DNA of 64,000 nt from contig JBAVEN010000082.1 of NCBI GenBank assembly GCA_049587755.1, positions 1 through 64,000 on the forward strand, written 5' to 3'. Of the stretch, positions 25,229-35,509 are shown one piece after another (position 1 is the first letter of the stretch; each line of letters opens with the position of its first letter). The notes beneath the pieces are model-generated. The model saw nothing but the letters and a program-made list of their open reading frames with translations, had not been told where the DNA came from and did not search any database. The position numbers were made by a program, and so were the translations under genes. This DNA comes from Bog-375 sp049587755 (GTDB lineage Bacteria > Acidobacteriota > Terriglobia > Bryobacterales > Bryobacteraceae).

Positions 25229-27007
25229 TCACCCAGCCGCCGGCGGAATGGTGACGCTGGTTTCGCCCCATCCGGACGGGCATTCGATCCTGATCCTAAG
25301 CTCGCGGGCTTCTTGAGACAAGGTCTGATAGCAAATCTCGTAACGCGCGTTGAGATTCAGGTAAGCTTCCTCGATGCGCGCGATGATTTCCTCGGGTGCG
25401 GCGGCATATGTATAACTGATGCGGGTCTTGTTGCAGAGGTCATCAAGGGCTGGGTTGGGGACCGACGAAATGACCTGGACCAAGCCGCGGGAGGCGCCAA
25501 CGGTGGCCACCAGGCCGGGCCCGGCCCCGCCTTGGACTTGCTCGGCGGCAAAGAGGATCACGTGGCGTTTGCCGCGCGCCATGCTGGATTCGGCTCGCAG
25601 GGCCCGCCAAAGCGTTTGCCACACGTCGCCGCAGTCGGCGCGTTGGGCCATGCGGTGCAAGGAATCGGCCAGGACATCGTGACTAGGGGTGAAGGGCAGC
25701 TCTTCGTTAGCCTGGGTGGCGGATGCGGTTGCGAGGCCTTCACAGGCCGGCACCCACGATAGGTACGCCCACAAATCCGAAGCCCGCTTTCCAGCCAGGC
25801 AGCCGCGCGCACCGGTCACCCAGGGCGGCTCTTGCGCGTCGCCCGCGCGGGGAAACAGGAAGACGACGGACATGGCGGGCGGACTGGGGCGGACCGTCAG
25901 GCGGTAGTTCATCACCGGTTGCCCGTCTTCGCAAATGATGAAGTGGGTGGCGCGCAGCGTGGCCGCCGCGGAGCCCGGGGCAGCTACCGCTACTTGCACG
26001 CGCCGCATTTGTTTCGGCCCGGCGGCTGCGGCCGCAGCCATCGTTTCCAACATCAGGCTGGAGAGCCGCCAGGGCTGCCCCGCGGCCGCCTGAGCCACGG
26101 CTGCCTTGATGCGCGCGACTGAACGCAAGGCCCGCGAACGCACCATCGGGTGCGGGTCCCGCAGCAACCGCGCCACCGTGTCGCGAAACCGCCGATCCCC
26201 GGTCTCTCCCATCACCCAAGCGGCGGTGGCGCGGAAAACCGGCAACGGATGGGCGGCCAGCTTGATGGTTTCGGCGAGGGACACGGATTCGCCCATCGCG
26301 TAAAGCCCATACAGGGCATTGCCCACTACCCGGTTGCTGGCATCGTGCAGCGCGGCCAGCATCAACTCGCGCGCTTCCTCGGTTTCCACCCCCCATAACC
26401 CTTCGACGGCGTTGGCTCGCAGGCGGGGATCCGCGTCGCCCATGCGGCTTTGGACCCACATGGCGCTGCGGTTGCTGCGGCCCATGATGAGCGCAGCCTT
26501 AGAACGAAGGTCGGCATCCGTCGAATGCAGCAAGCGGGCAAGCGAAGGCAGGATCCTGGCGCCGTCCGAGACGCGGGCCAGAATGGCCAGCACACGCGGT
26601 GCATTTGCGGCGAGCAGGGGGTGCGTGCCGATAGTTACACCGTCGGCGAGATGCCGGGCCAGGCTCAGTTCCACACCGGGGTCTATCTGGATCGCCATGC
26701 GCACCGCTGCCGCCGCCTCTTCGACGTCGAGAGACACTTCGCATAACAGCGATTCCAACAGATCGTTGGCAATCAGCAACCCCACCAGGAAGCGCAGACC
26801 GCGCGACGGTTCGCGGGCCCGAAGCGCTTCGATCACGCCGCGATAAAAGAGTTCGGGATCGTTCTCCAGCAGTTCTTCGACGATCCGCTGATTCCCGGCC
26901 GCACCCATCGACATGCCAGCCACCAGGGCTGCGAAACCCGTCAGGGTGACGTCAGCAACCTTCCCGCTGCTGGTTGCATGTGGCAGCACATTCAACAAAT
27001 CGGTCAA
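25229..27007 (-). CDS. HEAT-repeat protein with C-terminal von Willebrand-like domain
   Basis: 592 aa. The first 300 residues contain about seven HEAT-type helical pairs, such as LARLLHSTDADLRSKAALIMGR, DPRLRANAVEGLWG and LLRDPHPMVRSRALRSVA (each a repeat). The second half resembles a degenerate vWA-like beta-alpha sandwich (ARGKRHVILFAAEQVQGGAGP, VQVISSVPNPALDDL) of the kind found in secreted acidobacterial VWFA-domain proteins. There is no clear signal peptide, so a cytoplasmic adaptor or scaffold role is likely. The first codon is TTG at 27007 after an AAGGG, so the exact start is uncertain. The function is unknown. Confidence 0.72.
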   Translation of the reverse strand: MTDLLNVLPHATSSGKVADVTLTGFAALVAGMSMGAAGNQRIVEELLENDPELFYRGVIEALRAREPSRGLRFLVGLLIANDLLESLLCEVSLDVEEAAAAVRMAIQIDPGVELSLARHLADGVTIGTHPLLAANAPRVLAILARVSDGARILPSLARLLHSTDADLRSKAALIMGRSNRSAMWVQSRMGDADPRLRANAVEGLWGVETEEARELMLAALHDASNRVVGNALYGLYAMGESVSLAETIKLAAHPLPVFRATAAWVMGETGDRRFRDTVARLLRDPHPMVRSRALRSVARIKAAVAQAAAGQPWRLSSLMLETMAAAAAAGPKQMRRVQVAVAAPGSAAATLRATHFIICEDGQPVMNYRLTVRPSPPAMSVVFLFPRAGDAQEPPWVTGARGCLAGKRASDLWAYLSWVPACEGLATASATQANEELPFTPSHDVLADSLHRMAQRADCGDVWQTLWRALRAESSMARGKRHVILFAAEQVQGGAGPGLVATVGASRGLVQVISSVPNPALDDLCNKTRISYTYAAAPEEIIARIEEAYLNLNARYEICYQTLSQEARELRIRIECPSGWGETSVTIPPAAG

Positions 27008-27113
27008 TGCCCTTAAAACTTTAGAGTGTTTACACGGTCCTTCTTAGACGTGGGATACGTAATTGAAGCGCGGGCCGGGCATGTCCTCCCTACGGCGCTG
27101 GCCTGGGCGCCAT

Positions 27114-27119
27114 TATAAT
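27114..27119 (+). promoter_or_regulatory. -10 hexamer TATAAT of aconitase, leaderless
   Basis: A consensus TATAAT is followed by seven bases (CAAGTTG) and then the ATG at 27127. No ribosome-binding site fits in between. Confidence 0.6.
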
Positions 27120-27126
27120 CAAGTTG

Positions 27127-29778
<2,652 letters not shown>

Positions 29779-29983
29779 GGGAGGCGCGAAGGTTCGGGAT
29801 CCGCCTGGGGAGGGTGTTCTTGGCCGATACCACGGGCTTAACACCCGCCCTCGTGGACCTCGAAAAATCCCGCTTCAGGATGATTTCACTTCCCCCGAGC
29901 TGAGCAGCAATACACAAGAGCGCTTTTCGTTCGAGACTTCGCTCAGCATACACTAAGACTAGGAGGCGGCGCTGGAATTAGTC

Positions 29984-30708
29984 ATGCAATCACTTATTTC
30001 GCTCACGTTCGACGATGGGCTCCGGTGCCAGTTTGAAAAAGCCATTCCCATTCTCGACGACTACGGCATGCCAGCCACATTTTTCCTGACTGCCAATCAA
30101 GACCGAACACATGAATCCTGGGATCACAGAGTCGATTGGTGGAAAATCGATTGGCGCGAAGATGACATCGCAAACTTGAAAGAACTGATCGACTACGGTC
30201 ATGAGATTGGTAGCCACGGTCTTACTCATCACGAACAGAAAATGAAGGACAACCCCTAGCCGAAGCCCGTGAGTCCAAAGAATTGATCGAGGGCTGGCTT
30301 GAAACAAAGGTCACGTCCTTTTGCTATCCGTTCTATAGCTCTCACGCCTACCTTGCTGATGTTGTGAAAAATGCTGGATATGAGCAGGCGCGGGGAGGTC
30401 CCCCGGCTTCCTACTATGCCGTCCGCGGCGATCGGTGCTTTGACAGATTCAACGTAGGCTGCCGCCAGATTTCGGCTGACGACAAAGTCTCCGAATGGGT
30501 GCGACCCGGGTGCTGGCACGTCTTGACGTTTCACGCAGTCGGAGACCAGCGAGATGGGTGGGCACCGATTAGCGTAGGACAATTCGCTACGCTGATGGCG
30601 GAGCTCGCGAGATATAGAGACGAAGGTGCTGTGGAAATTCTCAATTTCAGATGCGGGGTAGCCCGCTTGCCATCACCCACCGTCGATCCTTCCGACGATA
30701 ACCCTTAG
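29984..30708 (+). pseudogene. Polysaccharide deacetylase (NodB-like), frameshifted
   Basis: The first part (91 aa) begins LISLTFDDGLRCQFEKAI and includes the metal-binding HEIGSHGLTH, both NodB hallmarks. It ends at TAG 30257-30259. From 30256 the +1 frame continues the domain: LAEARESKELIEGWLE, SFCYPFYSS, and CWHVLTFHAVGD near the end. The switch falls at a run of four C (30253-30256); five C would restore one 241-residue protein. This could be a true lesion, a phase-variable tract or a base-calling error. GC content is lower than in the neighbours, which fits an imported segment. Confidence 0.8.
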
Positions 30709-30874
30709 GAACAAACCGCCTGGCCTGACCGGCTGAAATTGGGAAGGGGCGCTCATCCGCTCGCACCGATCCGAGTGCCCGAACTCGTTTAAAGAACCCC
30801 CTGGGGTTAGCGGTAGTCAGCCGCAAAAGTTCGAAACGTGCCCAGACTGGGGAGCCAACTCCAGTTTTGGAACC

Positions 30875-31192
30875 TCATTCTGCAAATACCTCGTGCAGTG
30901 TCCTCAACGTGGTGGTGAGCGTCTTTGCAGGAACCGCTCCCAGTTTCTTCGCCAGCCGGGTCTTGTCCACGGCGCGAACCTGATCGAGCAGGATCAAGCC
31001 CTTCCGGCCACCATGAGTGACGCCGATCCGGAACGGCGCCTCGCGACCCGCCGTAGTCATGGGTGCGACGAGCACTGTGCGCAGATGATCGTGCATTTCG
31101 GCCGGGGACACCACCACACAAGGGCGCGTCTTCCTGATTTCACTCCCGACGGTAGGATCAAGATTCACGAGCCAAATCTCTCCACGCGTCAC
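30875..31192 (-). CDS. mazF: MazF/PemK-type endoribonuclease toxin
   Basis: 105 aa with the MazF fold signatures RGEIWLVNLDPTVGSEIRK, RPCVVVSP, VAPMT and ILLDQVRAVDKTRL. These toxins cleave mRNA at short sequence motifs and are blocked by their cognate antitoxin. The GTG start overlaps the stop of the upstream AbrB-type antitoxin by four bases, the normal antitoxin-first order. Confidence 0.93.
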   Translation of the reverse strand: MTRGEIWLVNLDPTVGSEIRKTRPCVVVSPAEMHDHLRTVLVAPMTTAGREAPFRIGVTHGGRKGLILLDQVRAVDKTRLAKKLGAVPAKTLTTTLRTLHEVFAE

Positions 31193-31452
31193 CAGACCAA
31201 CTCCGAATCCTCCGCATTACCAAATTCGCCCATGACGAGTTCGTCGTCACCTGCCTCGGCGATTCTCCTGGCGGCCTCGGCCCAACCGGTGCGCGCCGGA
31301 CTCGCGGGTCGGCGCAACACAAGTGCACCATCCTCGATTGTCATTTCCGCGCCCGCCCTCGCGTCCAGACCCAACTGCGCCAATACCGGTTTGGGGATGA
31401 CAACTCCTTGGGAGTTGCCTATCTGTCTTATGCTTACGTGTACAGCCCGCAT
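31189..31452 (-). CDS. mazE: MazE/AbrB-type antitoxin
   Basis: 87 aa. The N-terminal swapped-hairpin DNA-binding domain reads VSIRQIGNSQGVVIPKPVLA, then LGLDARAGAEMTIEDGALVL. The acidic C-terminal tail (EDSELVW) should wrap the toxin. A longer frame reaches 31800, but its extra part has no family similarity. The ATG at 31452 sits directly behind a strong promoter that overlaps a palindrome, which fits autoregulation. Confidence 0.92.
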   Translation of the reverse strand: MRAVHVSIRQIGNSQGVVIPKPVLAQLGLDARAGAEMTIEDGALVLRRPASPARTGWAEAARRIAEAGDDELVMGEFGNAEDSELVW

Positions 31453-31455
31453 AGT

Positions 31456-31491
31456 AATAACAATGTTATTCCGGCGCGCTTGGCGTGTCAA
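31456..31491 (-). promoter_or_regulatory. mazEF promoter with overlapping palindromic operator
   Basis: On the minus strand TTGACA (31486-31491) and TAACAT (31463-31468) are separated by exactly 17 bases. The -10 box lies inside the perfect inverted repeat AATAAC-ATT-GTTATT (31456-31470). The operator ends three bases before the mazE ATG, so the transcript leader would be only a few bases long. A MazE dimer on the palindrome would cover the -10 box. Confidence 0.8.
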
Positions 31492-31511
31492 GCAGGCGGG
31501 GCGCTCCGGGA

Positions 31512-31742
31512 TCACTTCCATGGTTCTGCCATTTCGTCGCCGATTTCGTCGAATTCTCTCTCGATTTCGGCCACGTCCAGGTTCTGATTCGCAACCTCGC
31601 AGGCACGGATCAAGGCAGCGTCGCGCTCTTCCAGCCGCGCAGCCAGGGCCCCACTTACGAAACGTGAACGGTCGCGTGAGGCAACCCGGCGCAGAAACTG
31701 CGTAGCCAACGGCTCGGGTACGCTGAAGGTCATTCTCCTCAT
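31512..31742 (-). CDS. Orphan ribbon-helix-helix antitoxin-like protein
   Basis: 76 aa. The N-terminus MTFSVPEPLATQFLRRVASR followed by RSRFVSGALAARLEE has the beta-strand plus two helices of MazE/CopG-type regulators. The C-terminal half (IEREFDEIGDEMAEPW) is acidic and toxin-embracing in style. No toxin gene follows it: the next gene is mazE, 59 bases away, with its own promoter. It may be a solitary antitoxin or the remnant of another MazEF pair. An alternative start is the ATG at 31733. Confidence 0.72.
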   Translation of the reverse strand: MRRMTFSVPEPLATQFLRRVASRDRSRFVSGALAARLEERDAALIRACEVANQNLDVAEIEREFDEIGDEMAEPWK

Positions 31743-31833
31743 CGCCAACAACCCCATAGTGCCAGAAAGCCAGAATGGCAGGGCGTGGAAGCGAAACCAT
31801 GCTTGTTCCTGTCCTCGCTGCTTGGTTCCGGTT

Positions 31834-32247
31834 CTAAACCCCAATCAGGACTATGTCCTCGGCGGCCGCGGCGACCCGCAGTTCCTGATCGAGGGTTGCG
31901 AGCGGAAGACCGCGGCGGCGGGCCAACTCCAAGTACGCGGCGTCATAGAGAGTCAGGCGGTAGCGCGCGGCTAATTTCGCGGTCGCGCCCCAGGCGTGAC
32001 GATCCGTTTCCCCGTCAACGGTGATGGGCAGAAGAGCAAGGTCGGCCAGTGCGGCATCCCGAAAAGCCCCGTCCGTCCGTCCCTTTCGCACGCCCATTTC
32101 GAGGACGTTCGCAACTTCGAGGCGCCAGAGCGCCGGGACCCAAGCCCCGGATTCGGTGACTTTGGCAAGCACATCGGAGACCGCTACCGTGGTTTCGGCA
32201 GAGTAGACCCAGGCGAGAGTTAAGGAACTGTCGAGGACCAGGCTCAA
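31834..32247 (-). CDS. vapC: PIN-domain ribonuclease toxin VapC
   Basis: 137 aa. The acidic PIN-domain residues are visible: DSSLTLAWVY (Asp6), LEVANVLEM (Glu), LYDAAYLELA and ATLDQEL. VapC toxins cleave tRNA or rRNA. The TTG start overlaps the Phd-type antitoxin stop by four bases. The product is complete. Confidence 0.92.
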   Translation of the reverse strand: MSLVLDSSLTLAWVYSAETTVAVSDVLAKVTESGAWVPALWRLEVANVLEMGVRKGRTDGAFRDAALADLALLPITVDGETDRHAWGATAKLAARYRLTLYDAAYLELARRRGLPLATLDQELRVAAAAEDIVLIGV

Positions 32248-32495
32248 GGCCTGCCCTCATCGCGGTCGGCCTTGAGGACATCCCAATTGAAAGGTCCGGT
32301 CTTCAGACTGCTGGCGCGGGAACGGATGCGTTCCGCCGCCCCCTTCGCCTGCGCGCAGTCGATGCCCCCAGCACTCGCCACCAGGCGGGCAACTGGTTTG
32401 CCGTGTCTGGTGATCACGATTTCCTCACCCCGCTCGACGCGGTCCAATAGGCTGCCCAGCGTGTTCTTGGCTTCGAAGGCTCCAACTTCCTGCAT
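32244..32495 (-). CDS. Phd/YefM-type antitoxin
   Basis: 83 aa. VGAFEAKNTLGSLLDRVERG and EEIVITRHGKPVARLV are the classic Phd/YefM sequence. The C-terminus (FNWDVLKADRDEGRP) would neutralise the downstream PIN-domain toxin. An AGAGGA ribosome-binding site precedes the ATG, so unlike many genes here this one has a normal leader. Confidence 0.92.
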   Translation of the reverse strand: MQEVGAFEAKNTLGSLLDRVERGEEIVITRHGKPVARLVASAGGIDCAQAKGAAERIRSRASSLKTGPFNWDVLKADRDEGRP

Positions 32496-32510
32496 AACAT
32501 CCTCTTAGTC

Positions 32511-32528
32511 TAGCTTAAGCCAGCTTAA
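32511..32528. promoter_or_regulatory. Candidate operator of the Phd-VapC pair
   Basis: GCTTAAGC (32513-32520) is a perfect 8-bp palindrome, and AGCTTAA occurs twice ten bases apart. A TATATT-like box lies just upstream on the minus strand. Such repeated half-sites near an antitoxin start are usual autoregulatory operators. Confidence 0.5.
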
Positions 32529-32627
32529 TATACATCCGCAACCACCGGCGGTTGATTCAATGGTCAAGCCTAGTCGCTTTCGCCTGCGCCCTACTCGTGG
32601 CGCGGAGCACCTTCGCTACTTCAGCGC

Positions 32628-33971
32628 TTAAGGCGTCAACCCCGTTACGCCCCGGCTGTCTTTCACGCTCACCTGGCTGCCGTCTGCGGTCTGAATACGC
32701 GTCTTGGTGAACTTCCAGTTCTCCGCGTTCTGAATGCTCCCCGCCGTCTTGGCTTCAATGTCCACATCTTTGAAGGTGAAATTCTCGAGCGGCGAATCCG
32801 CGTAAGAACTCACCGCGAACGCGCGGCCGGCGCCGCTCGCCCGGATGCCGGAGATCTGCACGTTCCGCAGATGCGGCAGTCCCAACGCCGGCGGCACCGG
32901 CTCCAGCAGCACGCGCCAATAGTCCGGCACCCTGGTCATGCCCTGCGGCAGCTTGGCATAGCTGTAGCTGGGGTTCCAGTTCAGCGCCACGCCGATCGCC
33001 GTGCTGACACCCTGGATATCCATGTCGTCGATGACGATGTTCTTCACCGTGCCCCCGCGCCTGCTGGCCGACTTGAACAGAATTCCGTTCGACACCGATC
33101 CGAGCACGTGTATGCCGTGCGCTTCCACATCGCGGATTCCGCCCGAGGTTTCGCTGCCGAAGGTGATTCCCGCCGCGCCCGCGCGCACCGTGTCGTCGCG
33201 GATCACCACGTGCCCGGTCGGCCGGTTGACGCGCAACCCGTCGGCGTCCCGTCCCGCCTTCAGGCAGATAGCGTCGTCGTTGCACTCGATGTCGCAATGC
33301 TCCACCAGCACGTTCGAAGACGAATCGACGTCGATGCCGTCCGTGCTCGGCCCCTTGCCGCCAATGTTGTTGCGAATCGTGACGCCATCCACCGTGACCT
33401 TCTGCGAATAGCAGATGTGTACCGTCCAGAAGCCCGAGCGGCTCAGCCGAGGCCCCTCTAAATCGACATTCGAAGATTTATAGACTTGAATCAAGCGCGG
33501 CCGCTGGCAGTCGTAATCGGCAGCCCAGCGCAGGCCTTTGGGCTCGTAATCGCGCCTCAAGCTCCAGTACTTGTCCCACCAGATCTTGCCGTCGCCGTCG
33601 ATCGTGCCCTTGCCCGAAATCCTCACCCCCGATTGTTCGTACACGTTGATGAGCGCTGCCGGCCATTTCATCTCGATGCCCGCGACGCGCGTCGGCATCA
33701 TCGGGTATCCTTCCAGGCTCTGGACGCCGCGAATCACCACGCCTTCGTCCAACCGCAGATGCGTGCCCGATTTCAGAAACAGCGCGCCGCTCAGATACAC
33801 TCCCGGCCGGAGCACAATCGTTCCGCCGGTTTTCGCCGCCGCGTCGAAGGTCCTCTGAATGGCCGCAGTGTCGTCCGTCTTCCCGTCGCCTTTGGCGCCA
33901 TAATCGGCCACCCGAAAGTCAGCGCACCATCCTGCGGTCCCAATCGCAACCGCGCATACAACCACGCGCAT
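32628..33971 (-). CDS. Secreted glycoside hydrolase family 28 (polygalacturonase-like)
   Basis: 447 aa. A signal peptide (RVVVCAVAIGTAGWCA) precedes FRVADYGAKGDGKTDDTAAI, the standard opening of GH28 beta-helix enzymes. The active-site region reads STDGIDVDSS and ECNDDAICLKAG, followed by ITFGSETSGGI. These correspond to the NTDG, DD and G-H-G positions, with Ser-Glu where GHG is common, as in rhamnogalacturonase-type members. It should cut pectic galacturonan-type polymers outside the cytoplasm. The frame is open to 34028; I chose the ATG directly before the signal peptide. Confidence 0.88.
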   Translation of the reverse strand: MRVVVCAVAIGTAGWCADFRVADYGAKGDGKTDDTAAIQRTFDAAAKTGGTIVLRPGVYLSGALFLKSGTHLRLDEGVVIRGVQSLEGYPMMPTRVAGIEMKWPAALINVYEQSGVRISGKGTIDGDGKIWWDKYWSLRRDYEPKGLRWAADYDCQRPRLIQVYKSSNVDLEGPRLSRSGFWTVHICYSQKVTVDGVTIRNNIGGKGPSTDGIDVDSSSNVLVEHCDIECNDDAICLKAGRDADGLRVNRPTGHVVIRDDTVRAGAAGITFGSETSGGIRDVEAHGIHVLGSVSNGILFKSASRRGGTVKNIVIDDMDIQGVSTAIGVALNWNPSYSYAKLPQGMTRVPDYWRVLLEPVPPALGLPHLRNVQISGIRASGAGRAFAVSSYADSPLENFTFKDVDIEAKTAGSIQNAENWKFTKTRIQTADGSQVSVKDSRGVTGLTP

Positions 33972-34139
33972 CAGTTCCGTCACGATGTGAACCTTTCCCG
34001 ATCCACCGTGCACTCGTGTCTTCTCCATGTCGAAGACTTAGATTGTTGCACATGAGGGAAGGCGTCGAGGTGCCGTCCTGCGCAAGCAGAGAGGCACTTG
34101 TTTTATTCGGCAATCGTGTTTCAGTTGAGGAGGTAACCG

Positions 34140-34754
34140 CTACGGCGTGACCGTCAGCGCGTACTCACGAAGCAACTCGCCGGAGGATTTGTTGACGCGC
34201 ACGAAATAGCTGCCAGGAGACAGCGCCTTCAGTAGCGCCGGCGGGCCAACGGGAAACTCAGCAACTTGACTCCCCGAGGCATCCACCACTTCGCCGGTGA
34301 AGGGCTGACCATCGCTTAAGCCGGTCAGGTCGAGATCGAGCAACAGGGGGCGGCCGGCGGGCGCTTGCCCTGGCGCAGCCCCGCGGACAGCAGTTAACTC
34401 TAGAGCAAAAGGCAACGGCGCCGGCATGCTGGAACGGCGGCCGGACCATAGCGCGGCGCAAACCACCAACAGCGCCGCGATCACGAACACCGGAGTCACA
34501 TGGCCAAGCCACCGTTCGCTCCATGTGCGGCTGGCAACAATGCCGGCCGCCGGCCCCGCCAAGTGGTTCCCGGACCATTGCCGGCCCGCCTGCCGCATGG
34601 CGGCGACGAAGCTCTCCGTTTCCGTCAAGCGGTCGCGACAGGTTTCACACAACAAAAGATGCTCTTCCAGGCGGCCACACCGGACCTCTGCTAGACCGCC
34701 CAGGCAATATAGCTCCAGTTCCTCCTCTTGCACATGATGTGGCGTTCGCGGCAT
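34140..34754 (-). CDS. Membrane anti-sigma factor with HxxxCxxC zinc finger
   Basis: 204 aa. The cytoplasmic N-terminus holds the anti-sigma zinc motif EEHLLLCETC (His32, Cys36, Cys39). One membrane helix (about residues 86-103, VTPVFVIAALLVVCAALW) leads to a beta-rich extracytoplasmic domain (GEVVDASGSQVAEFPVGPP) that looks like a small Ig-type fold. It should hold the adjacent ECF sigma factor at the membrane until it is proteolysed or rearranged. It is the third gene of the CHAT-sigma-anti-sigma operon, 89 bp after the sigma gene. Confidence 0.82.
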   Translation of the reverse strand: MPRTPHHVQEEELELYCLGGLAEVRCGRLEEHLLLCETCRDRLTETESFVAAMRQAGRQWSGNHLAGPAAGIVASRTWSERWLGHVTPVFVIAALLVVCAALWSGRRSSMPAPLPFALELTAVRGAAPGQAPAGRPLLLDLDLTGLSDGQPFTGEVVDASGSQVAEFPVGPPALLKALSPGSYFVRVNKSSGELLREYALTVTP

Positions 34755-34843
34755 ATCTCCGCTCTCCTCACATAGTACGTGCAGTACTGCCTGTAAAATT
34801 CTCAAATACTTGCCACAAAAAGTTAGTAGTCCAAAGGATGGTG

Positions 34844-35509
34844 TTATCTGAACTTGGCCGAAAAGCCCACCCGCCGGGAAAGTCGCGCCTTCCCCAATTC
34901 GCCAAAACGCGCTTTGGCGCGCGATTTGATAAGCCGAAACTGGGTTTCGGTCAGGTTCATCTCGCGGCAGATCTGCTCGGCGGGTTGTTCGTGGAGATAA
35001 AAGCGAACCAATACCTCGCGGTCGCGCTTGGCGATGCTGTTGAGTACGCGCAGAGCGACTTCGACATTCTGTCCTTGGATGGCCAGGCGCTCGGGATCGG
35101 GAGAATGATCGCGGAGCACGATTCCGTCTTCCAGGGAGGCCTGGCGCCGGCGTGCGTGCACATTGGCGTCGATACGGGCCGCCACCTGCCGCCGAACCAC
35201 CGTCCGCACGTAGCCCATCAGGCGTTCGGGCTCGCGCAGTTCTCCGCTCTGAATGGCCTGAGCGATGGTCAGGAAGACGTCGTGCACCCGGTCGTCGAGA
35301 TCCTGCGGCCCTAGTTGCCGGCAAAGATAGAAACGGATGCCTTTCGAGAACAGGCCGTACAGCTCTTCCAGAGCTGCCGGATCACCGGCGCGGACACCTT
35401 CCACCAGAGGTGACCAGGCGGCGGCCTGCGGTTCGTCGTGCACCGCAGTGTTCTCCCGTTCGTGGCTGATTGGTTGGGCATTCATGGTCAAGGACGTTGC
35501 GTCACTCAT
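34844..35509 (-). CDS. ECF-type RNA polymerase sigma factor
   Basis: 221 aa. Region 2 reads ALEELYGLFSKGIRFYLCRQLG...DLDDRVHDVFLTI. Region 4 contains LNSIAKRDREVLVRFYLHEQPAEQICREMNLTETQ (helix-turn-helix). Its ATG lies eight bases before the end of the CHAT gene, so the two are translationally coupled. Its promoters cannot be predicted from the window alone. Typical targets would be its own operon and envelope genes. Confidence 0.9.
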   Translation of the reverse strand: MSDATSLTMNAQPISHERENTAVHDEPQAAAWSPLVEGVRAGDPAALEELYGLFSKGIRFYLCRQLGPQDLDDRVHDVFLTIAQAIQSGELREPERLMGYVRTVVRRQVAARIDANVHARRRQASLEDGIVLRDHSPDPERLAIQGQNVEVALRVLNSIAKRDREVLVRFYLHEQPAEQICREMNLTETQFRLIKSRAKARFGELGKARLSRRVGFSAKFR

